A stretch of DNA of 64,000 nucleotides. Origin: CAVTWD01 sp963738325. GTDB taxonomy: Bacteria > Actinomycetota > Acidimicrobiia > Acidimicrobiales > Ilumatobacteraceae. Positions 16,459 to 24,901 of this stretch are shown here, piece by piece; within the stretch, counting starts at the first letter, position 1, and each line of letters starts with the position of its first letter. The notes beneath the pieces are model-generated. The model was given only the letters and a program-made list of their open reading frames with translations. It was not told the DNA's origin and made no database searches. Location of the stretch: the NCBI GenBank assembly GCA_963738325.1, contig CAVTWD010000013.1, positions 124,001 to 188,000 of the forward strand, written 5' to 3'. The position numbers and the translations under genes are program-made.

Positions 16459-17184
16459 TCAGCGGCCGAGGAACTCGGGCGGGCGCTTGCCGAGGAAGGC
16501 GGCGCGGCCCTCGACGGCGTCGTCGCTCGACCAGGCCCGGGCGATGGCCGCGTCGAGCTCGGGATCGGGACCGTGGACATCGCGGTGTTCCAGCGCCAGC
16601 TTGTGACCGGCCACGGCGAGCGGCGCCAAGCGGGCGACGTGGCGTCCCCACCTCATGGCGTCTTCCGCGTCGCCGAGGCGATGGACGAGGCCGCAGCGGT
16701 GGGCCTCCTCCGCGGACAGGTTCTCCGCCGCGAGCAGCACCGATCTCGCCACCGATCCGCCGGCCAGATCGGCCAGGCGCCGGACCGTCCATCGGTCGAC
16801 CATCAGCCCGAGTCGGGCCGCGGGAATCCCGAACAGGGCGCTCGGCGACGCCACCCGCAGGTCACAGGCCAGCGCCAGCTGCGCCCCCGCGCCGAGCGCC
16901 ACCCCCTCGACCGCGGCGATCGCCACGCCCGGCAGCTCGGTGAGACCGACCAGCACGTCACGCAGCGCGGTGGCGAACCCCTCGCTCTCGATGCCGGTGA
17001 GGTCGGCGCCCGCGCAGAACGTGCCACCGGCGCCCGTGAGCACGAGCACCCGGCTGGTGTGGGCACGGGCGCGCGCGATCGCATCCCTCAGCTCGACGAG
17101 CGTGGCGAGGTCGACGGCGTTGCGACGCTCGGGCCGATCCATGGTCACGACCATGACGGCCCCGTCGACGACCTCGTGGATCAC
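16459..17184 (-). CDS. Enoyl-CoA hydratase/isomerase family protein
   Basis: 241 residues of the crotonase fold. Visible: early TMDRPERRNAVDLATL, the oxyanion-hole segments GTFCAGADLTGI and AIAAVEGVALGAGAQLALACD, and RLGLMVDRWTVRRLADLAG. The first catalytic glutamate position (after GAGAQLAL) and the second cannot be assigned surely, so hydratase versus isomerase is open. The GTG at 17184 overlaps the stop of the biotin-carrier gene by 4 bp, so the two are coupled; a hydratase together with a biotin domain suggests beta-oxidation or branched acyl-CoA catabolism. Confidence 0.87.
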   Translation of the reverse strand: MIHEVVDGAVMVVTMDRPERRNAVDLATLVELRDAIARARAHTSRVLVLTGAGGTFCAGADLTGIESEGFATALRDVLVGLTELPGVAIAAVEGVALGAGAQLALACDLRVASPSALFGIPAARLGLMVDRWTVRRLADLAGGSVARSVLLAAENLSAEEAHRCGLVHRLGDAEDAMRWGRHVARLAPLAVAGHKLALEHRDVHGPDPELDAAIARAWSSDDAVEGRAAFLGKRPPEFLGR

Positions 17185-17396
17185 GGGTCGAGCACCGCCA
17201 CGACATCGCCCTCTTGGACCTTGTCCTCGGGGGCGACGCGGACGTCGGTGACCACCCCGGGCGAAGGTGCGGTGACAGGGATCTCCATCTTCATGGACTC
17301 GAGGATCACGAGCTCGTCGCCTTCGTCCACCGCGGCGCCGATCTCGGTGCGCACCTGCCACACGTTGGCGGTGATCTCGGCTCGCACTTCCGTCAT
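17181..17396 (-). CDS. Small biotin/lipoyl attachment-domain protein (BCCP-like)
   Basis: 71 residues, a free-standing biotinyl domain. The lysine that would be biotinylated is in the ESMKMEIPV turn at residues about 34-42, flanked by mirrored hairpins (VDEGDELVIL before; SPGVVTDVRVAPEDKVQEGDVV after). Such short carriers accept CO2 from a biotin carboxylase and pass it to a carboxyltransferase. No biotin carboxylase is in the window; the carboxyltransferase at 20384-21961 may be the partner, or the gene belongs with the adjoining hydratase. Confidence 0.86.
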   Translation of the reverse strand: MTEVRAEITANVWQVRTEIGAAVDEGDELVILESMKMEIPVTAPSPGVVTDVRVAPEDKVQEGDVVAVLDP

Positions 17397-17444
17397 CGTC
17401 GTCCTCTCGGGCTTCCGGGCAGCGGACGGCGAATCTACCCGTGC

Positions 17445-18213
17445 TCAGCGCGGCGGCCGTCGGTCCCGCAGGAACGGGAAGCGGTCGCGGACCTTGGCCA
17501 CGACGGCCGCGTCGACGTCGACCACGAGGAGCGCCTCCCCCGCGGCGGCAGAAGCCATGCGCTCGCCGAGAGGATCGACGATCGTGCTGTCGCCGGCGTA
17601 GGCGAGCCCGCCCCCCTCCCCCACGCGATTGACCCCGATGACGTAGGCCTGGTTCTCGATGGCTCGCGCCTCCAGCAGCGCCTGCCAGTGACGCCGGCGC
17701 GAGTCGGGCCAGTTGGCCACCACCACGTAGCAATCGGTGACGTCGGCCAGGGCCCAGAACTCGTCCGCGAAGCGCAGGTCGTAGCAGATGAAGAAGCTGC
17801 AGCGAAAACCTTCGACGTCGACGGTGAGGAACCGGCTGCCGGCGGCGTAGTGCTCGTGCTCGCCGCTGTAGCTGAACGGGTGGATCTTGTCGTAGTGGTG
17901 CAGTTGGCCGGTGGGGCCGGCCAGCACGAGACGGTTGACCGGGCGGGGCAACGTCGGGTCGGCGACGGCCACGGAGGCGCACAGCCACACCGAGTGCTGG
18001 CGGGCGTGGGCCGACAGGAACGTGCTCGCCGGGCCATCCGGCGGTTCGGCCACACGCTCGGGGGCCATGCTGAAGCCGGTCGAGAACATCTCGGTGAGCA
18101 CGATCAGCCGGGCTCCGGCCGCCGCGGCCGACGCGACCATCGGCCCGACCCGTGCGAGCGTCGCCGCGCTCGTCCTCCCAGGCGATGTCGTGCTGGATGG
18201 CGGCGACCTTCAT
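17445..18213 (-). CDS. Nitrilase-superfamily amidohydrolase (omega-amidase-like), one frame break
   Basis: About 255 residues. It opens MKVAAIQHDIAWEDER, shifts frame near 18163 by one extra base, and continues GPMVASAAAAGARLIVLTEMF. The catalytic triad of the superfamily is visible: Glu in LTEMFSTGFS, Lys in HHYDKIHPFSYSGEHEHY and Cys in SFFICYDLRFADEF. The ICYDLRFP-type motif and size match Nit2/YafV omega-amidases, which hydrolyse 2-oxoglutaramate or 2-oxosuccinamate. Its ATG overlaps the aminotransferase stop (ATGA), so the pair is coupled; transaminase plus omega-amidase is a known metabolic couple. Confidence 0.83.
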
Positions 18214-19370
18214 CGCCCGAGTGCCTTCAGCCTCGCGACCGCCTCGTCGATCACCTCGTGGCGCTTGCAGAAGGCGAAGCGCACCAGGCTGCGCCCGGCC
18301 TCCTTGTCGTCGTAGAACACCGAGCACGGGATGGCCACCACGCCGCAACGCTCCGGCAGGCGGCGGCAGAAGTCCACGCCGTCGTGCTCGCCGAGTGAGC
18401 GGATGTCGGTCGTGACGAAGTAGGTCCCCTTGGGCTCGAACACCTCCAGCCCGGCCTCGGCCAACCCCGCGCACAGCCGATCCCGCTTCGCCCGGAGGTC
18501 GTCGGCCAACTCGGTGAAGTAGGCGTCAGGGAGCGCAAGGCCCGCGGCGATCGCGGGTTGGAACGGCCCGCTGGCCACATAGGTGAGGAACTGCTTGGCC
18601 GTCCGCACCGCCGTCACCAGCGCGGGTGGTGCGGTGACCCAGCCGACCTTCCATCCGGTCATGGAGAACGTCTTGCCCCCCGAGCCGATGGCGATCGTGC
18701 GTTCCCGCATGCCGGGCAGGGTGGCGATCGGCACGTGGGCCACGCCGAAGGTGAGGTGCTCGTAGACCTCGTCGCTCACCACCAGCAGGTCGTTGTCAAC
18801 GGCGATCCGGGCCAGCTCGGTCAGCTCGGCTCGCGTGAAGACGGCGCCCGTGGGGTTGTGCGGCGTGTTCAACAGCAGGAGGCGGGTGCGAGGCGTGATC
18901 GCGGCGCGGAGGGCCTCCAGATCGGGCGCGAAGAACGGCGGTCGCAGCGTGATCGGGCGACGCACGGCACCGGCCATCGCGATGCACGCGGCGTAGGAGT
19001 CGTAGAAGGGTTCGAAGGCGACCACCTCGTCGCCTGTCTCGCACAACGCGAGCAGCGAGGCGGCGATCGCCTCCGTCGCCCCCGCGGTGATCAGCACCTC
19101 GGTGTCGGGGTCGAAGGCGAGACCGTAGAAGCGTTGCTGGTGGGCGGCCACGGCGGCCCGCAGCTCGGGCACACCGGGGCCGGGCGGGTACTGGTTGCGC
19201 CCTTCCCGTATGGCGGCGACGGCGACTTCGAGCACCTCCTTCGGTCCGTCGGTGTCGGGAAAGCCCTGCCCCAAGTTCACCGAGCCGGTGGCGACGGCGA
19301 GCGCCGACATCTCGGCGAAGATCGTGGTGCCGAACCCCTGGAGGCGGGCGTTGAGGAAGGGTTGGCGCAT
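18210..19370 (-). CDS. Class I/II PLP aminotransferase (glutamine/methionine/kynurenine type)
   Basis: 386 residues, intact. Fold-type I features: substrate-side NLGQGFPDTDGP, EVLITAGATEAIAASL, cofactor contacts LLLNTPHNPTGAVF and VVSDEVYEHLTF, the Schiff-base lysine in SGGKTFSMTGWKVGW, and the carboxylate-binding arginine in SLVRFAFCKR. The NLGQGFPD opening is typical of glutamine transaminase K / kynurenine aminotransferase / methionine aminotransferase. The adjoining omega-amidase supports glutamine or asparagine as amino donor. The ATG at 19370 is preceded by about 200 bp without a gene. Confidence 0.9.
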   Translation of the reverse strand: MRQPFLNARLQGFGTTIFAEMSALAVATGSVNLGQGFPDTDGPKEVLEVAVAAIREGRNQYPPGPGVPELRAAVAAHQQRFYGLAFDPDTEVLITAGATEAIAASLLALCETGDEVVAFEPFYDSYAACIAMAGAVRRPITLRPPFFAPDLEALRAAITPRTRLLLLNTPHNPTGAVFTRAELTELARIAVDNDLLVVSDEVYEHLTFGVAHVPIATLPGMRERTIAIGSGGKTFSMTGWKVGWVTAPPALVTAVRTAKQFLTYVASGPFQPAIAAGLALPDAYFTELADDLRAKRDRLCAGLAEAGLEVFEPKGTYFVTTDIRSLGEHDGVDFCRRLPERCGVVAIPCSVFYDDKEAGRSLVRFAFCKRHEVIDEAVARLKALGR

Positions 19371-19518
19371 CGCCCGAGCCTAGGAGTCCGCCGAGCGATG
19401 GTCGTGCGGATCGTCGAGACGTGGTTCGGCACTCGCCGGAACGCACGACCGGGGAAAGTGCCCTCCGCATTGGCGAGGAGGAGGACGCCGCGAGCGACGA
19501 AGCTGGCCGGCGAGACGG

Positions 19519-19562
19519 GCGACAGCGTTGCTCAGCCATCTCCTAGGAGTGCTCGCTGTCGC
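19519..19562 (-). terminator. Hairpin downstream of the NlpC/P60 gene
   Basis: Perfect 9-bp arms GCGACAGCG (19519-19527) and CGCTGTCGC (19554-19562) enclose a 26-nt loop that itself holds the palindrome CTCCTAGGAG. It lies 11 nt past the minus-strand NlpC/P60 stop and before the aminotransferase on the same strand, fitting a terminator. No U-tract follows. The rest of 19371-19572 shows nothing else I can name. Confidence 0.45.
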
Positions 19563-19572
19563 AGCGCGCCGA

Positions 19573-20277
19573 TCATAGGAGCCGCCGGACGCGCTGGATC
19601 GCGGTCAGAGGGATGCGTTCGCGGGTCACCACCCTGCCGGGGGCCGGTGCCACCACCCATTCGGTGGCGGAGACGGCGACGCCGACATGGCCAAGGGCGT
19701 GGCGCGGCCGGCCCCCTTCGGTGAAGACGAGGTCACCAGGCCGGATCGGCTGGCGGCGCCAGGCGACAGGCGTGCCCTGCTCGGCCTGCCAGGCGGCGTA
19801 GTGGGGCAGGCTGACGCCGACACGGTGGAAGGCGGCCATGACCAGGCCTGAGCAGTCGTAGGCGGCGGGGCCGGCCGCGCCGGGGCGGTAGGGGCGGCCC
19901 CGTTGGGCGAGGACGAAGGCTACGACGCGCGCCACCGGCATCGCGCCCGGCGAGGGCCGGGGTGCCACTGGCTGGCGGGCCGGCCGATCGGTTGGGCGCG
20001 GTGATCGATCCGTCGGACGCGGTGATCGATCCGTCGGGCGCGGTGATCGATCCGTCGGGCGCGGTGATCGATCCGTCGGCACCTCGGGGCGCGTCGGCCA
20101 CGCACCAGATGCCTGCTCGGCGGAGGGCGCGGCCCGGTCCCGCGAGGCCAAGGCCGCCGCCCTCGCCACGACGGGTATCTGTGGCCCCGGGTCGAGACGG
20201 GCGCCGATCAGCGCCACGGCGCTGAGCGCCCCGCCGACGACGATGGCGATGACATGGACCCCACGGAGAACCTCCAT
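19573..20277 (-). CDS. NlpC/P60 cell-wall hydrolase with PTDRSPR repeat linker
   Basis: 234 residues. An N-terminal hydrophobic segment (VIAIVVGGALSAVALIGA) suggests membrane anchoring or a signal. Residues about 65-100 are tandem PTDRSPR heptads encoded by a 21-bp DNA repeat. The C-terminal half is an NlpC/P60 peptidase: catalytic Cys in AAYDCSGLVMAAF, His in RHALGHVGVAV, and the entry motif FVLAQRGRPYRPGAAGPA. These enzymes cut peptide stems in peptidoglycan. The start could be the ATG at 20277 or a GTG at 20301; the later one begins nearer the signal and is preferred. Confidence 0.85.
   Translation of the reverse strand: MEVLRGVHVIAIVVGGALSAVALIGARLDPGPQIPVVARAAALASRDRAAPSAEQASGAWPTRPEVPTDRSPRPTDRSPRPTDRSPRPTDRSPRPTDRPARQPVAPRPSPGAMPVARVVAFVLAQRGRPYRPGAAGPAAYDCSGLVMAAFHRVGVSLPHYAAWQAEQGTPVAWRRQPIRPGDLVFTEGGRPRHALGHVGVAVSATEWVVAPAPGRVVTRERIPLTAIQRVRRLL
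20001..20084. repeat. Four 21-bp tandem repeats coding PTDRSPR
   Basis: Units start at 20001, 20022, 20043 and 20064, each GTGATCGATCCGTCGG plus 5 bases, differing by at most one or two substitutions; a degenerate fifth unit lies at about 19985-20000. The array is in frame inside the NlpC/P60 gene and encodes a basic, proline-rich linker (minus strand). Such near-identical units are prone to copy-number change by slippage. Confidence 0.9.
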
Positions 20278-20383
20278 GCCGAGATGTGGACCTGAGAGCA
20301 CCCGGATCGGAAGGCGCGGGCGCGAGTTTCAGCTCCCCGGATGAGGGCGAGCCCACCGCCCGTGGCTGCTACAGCGCGGCGCG

Positions 20384-21961
20384 TCAGACGGGGAAGACCC
20401 CGTGCTTGCGCCAGGGGCGGTTGATCCGCTTCGTCTGCGACACCTGCAGCCCGTGCCAGATGGCGAGGCGGGTGTCGGCCGGGTCGATGACCGCGTCCAC
20501 CTGGGCCCAGCCGGCGGCGATGTAGGGATCGATGTTCTTGCGGTACTCCTCGGCCAGGGCGATCTTGCGCTCGTTGCGCGCCGCCCCTTCGAGCTGGTCG
20601 AGCTCTTTGCGGCGGGTGATCTCGACCATCCCGTCGGGCCCCATCACCGCGATCTCCGCGGTCGGCCAGACGGCGACGTAGTCGGCCTCGTAGGCCGTGC
20701 CGTTCATCACGAAGTAGCCGGCGCCGTAGCTCTTGCGCAGCACGATCGAGACCTTGGGGACGGTCGCCTCGGAGACGGCGAACAGCATCTTGGCGCCGTG
20801 GCGGATGATGCCCTGCTTCTCCACCGCCGAGCCGACGATGAACCCCGGCACGTCGTGGAGGAAGACCAGCGGCAACCCGAAGGCGTCGCACAGCCAGACG
20901 AAGCGGGCGGCCTTGTCCGCCGCGTTCACGTCGAGGGCGCCGCCGAGCACCATCGGTTGGCTGGCGACGATACCCACCGGCATACCGCCCACGCGCGCCA
21001 AGCCCGTCACGACGTTGCGGGCGAAGGCGGGCTTGACGGGAAAGAAGTCGCCGTTGTCGACGACGGCCCGCACCACCTTCACCATGTCATAGGCGCGGCG
21101 CGGCGCGGTCGGGACGATCTTGTAGAGCTCTTCGACGCGGCGATCGACGGGGTCGGAGCTCTCCCGCACCGGAGCGGCCTCCTGGTTGTGCGACGGGAAG
21201 AACGACAGGTACTTGCGCACGACCTCGAGGCACTCCTCGTCCGAGCCCACCTCGAGGTCGGCGACACCCGAGATCTTGGTGTGGACCTCCGAGCCACCCA
21301 TCTCCTCCTCGGACACCTCCTCGCCCGTGGCGGCGCGCACCAGGTGGCGGCCGCCCAGCGCCATCGAGGACGTCCCCTTGACCATCGGGATGAAGTCGGC
21401 CAGGGCTGGGACGTAGGCGGTGCCGGCCGCGCAGTGGCCGAGCATGGCCGCGACCTGCGGGACCACCCCGCTCAAGGTGACCTGCTCGCGGAACAGCGCG
21501 CCCGCGCCGGCGAACGACGACCCGCTCGTCGCCTGGATGCGCGCGCCGGCCGAGTCGAGCAACCAGACGACCGGGATGCGTTGGCGCAGCGCGAGCTCGC
21601 GCATGCGCCCCGTCTTCATCTCACCGACGTTGCCCATCGACCCCGCCAGCACGGTGAAGTCGTAGGCGGCGACGGCCACCCGCCGGCCGTCGATCGTCCC
21701 GATGCCCGAGACCATGCCGTCGGCGGCGAGGTAACCCCGCTGCTCGGCCAGGAGGGGATCCATCGAGTCGGCCAGCATCCCGAACTCGACGAAGCTACCC
21801 GGGTCGAGCAGCAACTCGAGTCGCTCCCGGACGGGCAGCTTGCCCGAGCTGCGCTGCCGGGCCACCTGGTCGGTGCCGCCCATGGCCAGGGCGCGGTCGC
21901 GGCGCGCGCGGAGATCGTCGAGGAGTGGTTGCCACTGGTGGAGATCGGGCTGCTCGGTCAT
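20384..21961 (-). CDS. Acyl-CoA carboxylase, carboxyltransferase (beta) subunit
   Basis: 525 residues, intact, the usual length for the biotin-dependent carboxyltransferase family (PccB/MccB/AtuC/AccD). Two crotonase-like halves are visible: LLDSAGARIQ with GSSFAGAGALFREQV and GHCAAGTAYVPAL in the N-half, and GFIVGSAVEKQGIIRHGAKM with SIVLRKSYGAGYFVMNG in the C-half. It moves CO2 from carboxybiotin to an acyl-CoA. The substrate cannot be fixed by eye; propionyl-, methylcrotonyl- or geranyl-CoA are possible, the last two favoured by the AtuA genes nearby. The ATG at 21961 is used. A promoter-like GGAAC element lies at 22077-22081. Confidence 0.92.
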   Translation of the reverse strand: MTEQPDLHQWQPLLDDLRARRDRALAMGGTDQVARQRSSGKLPVRERLELLLDPGSFVEFGMLADSMDPLLAEQRGYLAADGMVSGIGTIDGRRVAVAAYDFTVLAGSMGNVGEMKTGRMRELALRQRIPVVWLLDSAGARIQATSGSSFAGAGALFREQVTLSGVVPQVAAMLGHCAAGTAYVPALADFIPMVKGTSSMALGGRHLVRAATGEEVSEEEMGGSEVHTKISGVADLEVGSDEECLEVVRKYLSFFPSHNQEAAPVRESSDPVDRRVEELYKIVPTAPRRAYDMVKVVRAVVDNGDFFPVKPAFARNVVTGLARVGGMPVGIVASQPMVLGGALDVNAADKAARFVWLCDAFGLPLVFLHDVPGFIVGSAVEKQGIIRHGAKMLFAVSEATVPKVSIVLRKSYGAGYFVMNGTAYEADYVAVWPTAEIAVMGPDGMVEITRRKELDQLEGAARNERKIALAEEYRKNIDPYIAAGWAQVDAVIDPADTRLAIWHGLQVSQTKRINRPWRKHGVFPV

Positions 21962-22056
21962 GGTCCCCCGTTCGTCCGTGCGGACCCAAAGCATGGCGCG
22001 CCACCCCGGTCGTGATCCCGGCTCACTCGGTCGAACTCGAACCGCGGGGCGCGCGG

Positions 22057-22081
22057 CACGGCACCCTCCGGTTCAAGTTCC
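22057..22081 (-). promoter_or_regulatory. ECF-type promoter-like element upstream of the carboxylase gene
   Basis: Minus strand: GGAAC (22081-22077), a 16-nt spacer starting TTGAACCGGAG, then CGTG (22060-22057). GGAAC-N16-CGT resembles ECF sigma promoters. The same GGAA(C/G)TTGAA...GG-AG core recurs twice at 46057-46106. An imperfect palindrome CGGTCGA-AC-TCGAACCG (about 22029-22045) lies just downstream and could be an operator. Confidence 0.45.
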
Positions 22082-22093
22082 ACCTGGGAGCGG

Positions 22094-22879
22094 CTACCGC
22101 CCGGTCCAGGCCGGGACGCGCTTCTCGTGGAAGGCGCGGATGCCCTCGGCGGAGTCCTCGGTCTGGTTGACGAGGGACAGGCCGGCCTGGAGGAGCTTCA
22201 GGGCCTCGTCGGCCGACTGGTCGAGCACGGTGTAGAAGGCATCACGGCCGAGCTTCATGATCGAGGGCGACTTCGACGCCAAGGTCTTGGCCATCCCGGC
22301 GACGACCTCGTCGAGCTCGCCGACCGGCACCACCCGGTTCACGAAGCCGAGCCGGTACGCCTCGTCGGCCGCCACCCGCCTCCCCGTCATCTGCAGCTCG
22401 AGCGCCACCTTCGGCGGCATCGAACGCAGCATCGGCACGGTGATCATCATCGGCCACATGCCCACGTCGATCTCCGGGGTGCCGAACCGTGCGTCATCGG
22501 CCGCGATCACCACGTCGCAGGCGAGGGCCAACCCGAATCCACCGGCCAGCGCGTAACCACGGACGTGGGCCACGGTCGGCTTGCCCAGCTCCCACATGTC
22601 GCGGAACAGGCGGGCGAGCTCACCGCGACTGTCGTGCAGCTCGACGAACCCGCCCTCGATCGCACCCGAGAGGTCGGCGCCGGCCGAAAAGGCCTTGTCG
22701 CCCGCCCCGGTGAGCACGACGACACCGGCGTCGGCGTCGGCCTTCACCCTCGCCATCGCGGCGCGCAGCTCGGTGATCACTGTCCAGGACAGCGCGTTGC
22801 GCCGCTCGGGACGATTGATGGTGATCGTCGCGACCCGGTCAGCCACGTCATAGAGCAACGACTCGAAACCACCGCTCAC
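22094..22879 (-). CDS. Enoyl-CoA hydratase
   Basis: 261 residues of the crotonase family. Motifs in order: TITINRPERRNALSW, oxyanion-hole segments KAFSAGADLSGA and VAHVRGYALAGGFGLALACDVVIA, then FGTPEIDVGMWPMM and MTGRRVAADEAYRLGFVNRVVP. The catalytic-loop spacing and the C-terminal AEGIRAFHEKRVPAWTG (AFxEKRxPxWxG) are typical of true enoyl-CoA hydratases of acyl-CoA breakdown. The GTG at 22879 is the best start. It lies upstream of the carboxylase on the same strand, with 130 bp and a promoter-like element between, so the two may be expressed separately. Confidence 0.9.
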   Translation of the reverse strand: MSGGFESLLYDVADRVATITINRPERRNALSWTVITELRAAMARVKADADAGVVVLTGAGDKAFSAGADLSGAIEGGFVELHDSRGELARLFRDMWELGKPTVAHVRGYALAGGFGLALACDVVIAADDARFGTPEIDVGMWPMMITVPMLRSMPPKVALELQMTGRRVAADEAYRLGFVNRVVPVGELDEVVAGMAKTLASKSPSIMKLGRDAFYTVLDQSADEALKLLQAGLSLVNQTEDSAEGIRAFHEKRVPAWTGR

Positions 22880-22907
22880 GCGGCCGACGTTACCCTCGGC
22901 TCCCGCG

Positions 22908-23957
22908 ATGGCCCGCGCCGCCTTCATCACCTTCCGCTCCGGCCTCCCTGACGGCGTTTCGGTCGTCACCGCGACCTGGGTACGGGCCTTTCGTGACCTC
23001 GGCTTCGACGTGTGGGTCATCGGGGGCGAGGGGGTTGTCGACCGGTGCATCGACTGGCTCACCGTCGAACCCGGCCGCGAGCCCGACCGCGCCGATGTCG
23101 TCGCCGCGGTGGCGTGCGCCGATCTCGTCGTGGTCGAGAACGTCCTCACCATCCCGGTCAACCTTCCGGCTTCACTGGCCGTCGCCGCCGCGGTGCGGGG
23201 ACGCCGGGCCCTGCTCCACCATCACGACCCGCCGTGGCAGCGTCCCCGCTTCGCCGACGTGACGATCCTGCCGGCCGACGACCCGGCCTGGCGTCACGTC
23301 ACGATCAACCGCTTTACGGAACGGGAGTTCGCGGCCCGAGGTCTGCGGGCCACGACCATCTACAACGGCGTCGACCTCCCCGTGGGCGATGGTGACCGTG
23401 TCGCCACCCGCCGGCGGTTGGGGGTTGCCGAGGACGAACGGCTCGCCCTGCATCCGGTCCGGGCCATCGAGCGCAAGAACGTGCCCGGCGCCTTGGCTCT
23501 GGCCGAAGCCGTGGGAGCGACGTACTGGCTGCCGGGACCGGCGGAGGAGGGCTACGGGCCGACCCTGGACACCATCCTCGCCAGCGCGCGAACCCGGGTC
23601 CTCCGCCAGCCCGTCGCGCCGAGTGAGATGGCCGGCGCGTACGCCGCCTGCGACGTCGTGCTCTATCCCTCCCATTGGGAAGGCTTCGGCCTCCCGCCCA
23701 TGGAGGCGGCCGGCTACTACAAGCCGGTGGTCGTCGGCCACTACCCCGTCGGCGAGGAGTTGCGGGGCCTCGGCTTCCGGTGGCTCGACCCGGACGACGT
23801 GGCCGGGCTGGAGGCGGCCTTTCGGGCCCCCGACCCGGAGATGCTCACCGCCAACGCGGCCTTGGCCCGGCGGTGGTGCTCGTACGAGGCGATGCGGGAG
23901 GCGATCCGGGCGCTCATGGACGCCGAAGGCTGGCTCCCCGGTCGGTCGAGCTCGTGA
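22908..23957 (+). CDS. Glycosyltransferase family 4-like protein
   Basis: 349 residues with a GT-B layout. The N-half lacks an obvious nucleotide site but has an ISxGVPDGVS-like opening (FRSGLPDGVSVVTATW) and HHHDPPWQRPRF; TTIYNGVDLP marks the domain boundary, and the donor-binding C-half has AYAACDVVLYPSHWEGFGLPPMEA, the GT4 EX7E-type motif. It probably moves a sugar from a nucleotide donor onto a lipid or polysaccharide. No other wall-polysaccharide genes adjoin. The ATG at 22908 is 28 bp from the divergent hydratase. Confidence 0.85.
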   Translation: MARAAFITFRSGLPDGVSVVTATWVRAFRDLGFDVWVIGGEGVVDRCIDWLTVEPGREPDRADVVAAVACADLVVVENVLTIPVNLPASLAVAAAVRGRRALLHHHDPPWQRPRFADVTILPADDPAWRHVTINRFTEREFAARGLRATTIYNGVDLPVGDGDRVATRRRLGVAEDERLALHPVRAIERKNVPGALALAEAVGATYWLPGPAEEGYGPTLDTILASARTRVLRQPVAPSEMAGAYAACDVVLYPSHWEGFGLPPMEAAGYYKPVVVGHYPVGEELRGLGFRWLDPDDVAGLEAAFRAPDPEMLTANAALARRWCSYEAMREAIRALMDAEGWLPGRSSS

Positions 23958-24214
23958 CCGGCGAGCACGACCCGGTCAGGGCCCGGCGAGCCCAGATCGC
24001 TCGATGGTCGCTGCTGGCCAACCGGATCGGCTACCTGCTCTTCGGCGTCGCCATCGCCGTGTTCGTGATCGGCTTCGCGCTCGGGTTCACCCCCGCGGTG
24101 GTCTCGATCGTGGTCGTCTCGCTCGTCGCCGGCTCGGTCCTCCTGGCGCCCTCGATCGTGATCGGGTACGCCGTGAAGGCAGCCGAACGAGAGGACCGTG
24201 AGCGCGGGCTGTAG
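23954..24214 (+). CDS. Small two-helix membrane protein
   Basis: 86 residues. A short charged N-terminus (RARRAQIARW) precedes two hydrophobic helices (RIGYLLFGVAIAVFVIGFAL and AVVSIVVVSLVAGSVLLAP) and a charged tail (KAAEREDRERG). The GTG at 23954 overlaps the glycosyltransferase stop in a GTGA, so it is coupled to it and may anchor or partner that enzyme. No family is recognised with certainty; similar short proteins are common in Acidimicrobiia-like genomes (inference). Confidence 0.75.
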   Translation: MTGEHDPVRARRAQIARWSLLANRIGYLLFGVAIAVFVIGFALGFTPAVVSIVVVSLVAGSVLLAPSIVIGYAVKAAEREDRERGL

Positions 24215-24267
24215 CGACCAACGCTCGCCACCACCTTCGACGCCGGGCAAATTACGCTTGGGTAACC

Positions 24268-24853
24268 ATGGCGCAACGTCTCACCGCCGCGGCTCGGCGC
24301 GAACAACTGATGGACGTGGCGCTCGAGGTCTTCGCCCGTCGCGGGTTCCACACGACCTCGATGAACGACGTCGCCGACGCGGCCGGCGTCACCAAGCCCG
24401 TCCTCTACCAGCACTTCGCGTCGAAACGCGAGCTGTACCTCGCCCTCCTCCAGGAAGGAGGGGCCAAGCTCCTGGCTGCCATCGACAAAGCGACGTCCAA
24501 CGCGCCCTCGCCCCGCGCCCAGGTCGAGCAGGGCTTCGCCGCCTACTTCCGTTGGGTCGCCGACGACCACGATGCCTTTCGGTTGCTCTTCGGCAGCGGC
24601 TCACGACGCGATGAAGAGTTCGCGCGAGGAGACGCAGAAAGTGGAGGACGCCATCGCCTCGGCCATCGCGCCGCTGATCCAAGCCGGGGTGGACGCCGAC
24701 CACCAGCGGACGCTGGCGTACGGCCTCGTCGGATTGGCCGAAGGCACCAGTCGCCGCTGGCTGCGGGCCGGCGAGACGTTCGACCCCGACCGCCTCTCTT
24801 TTCAAGTGGCCGATCTGGCCTGGGCAGGGCTGCGAGGCGTCCGCCCCGCGTAG
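24268..24853 (+). CDS. TetR-family transcriptional regulator, one frame break
   Basis: About 195 residues. The N-terminal DNA-binding domain is clear: ALEVFARRGFHTTSMNDVADAAGVTKPVLYQHFASKRELY, split here for length (helices at residues about 16-60). The ligand domain runs to FRLLFGSGSRRDEEFAR, then needs a frame change near 24625, and continues ETQKVEDAIASAIAPLIQAG to GLRGVRPA. Target genes are unknown; it may control itself or the hairpin-rich region after it. A strong G/C hairpin 20 nt past the stop ends the transcript. Confidence 0.83.
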
Positions 24854-24872
24854 TGACCCGCGGGAGGGGGCC

Positions 24873-24896
24873 GGGGGGAGGGCCCGCCCTCCCCCC
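24873..24896 (+). terminator. Strong terminator hairpin after the TetR gene
   Basis: GGGGGGAGGGC (24873-24883) and GCCCTCCCCCC (24886-24896) form a perfect 11-bp stem with a minimal loop, 20 nt past the stop. No U-tract follows, as is common in high-GC actinobacteria. Confidence 0.7.
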
Positions 24897-24901
24897 GCTA
24901 A

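Noticed and set aside
20001..20084. CRISPR array
   Set aside because: Units are contiguous 21-bp tandem repeats without spacers and stay in frame in a coding gene.
22066..22084. CCGGTTCAAGTTCC resembles a tRNA T-arm
   Set aside because: The flanking bases do not pair as a 5-bp stem, and no acceptor, D or anticodon arm could be found on either side.
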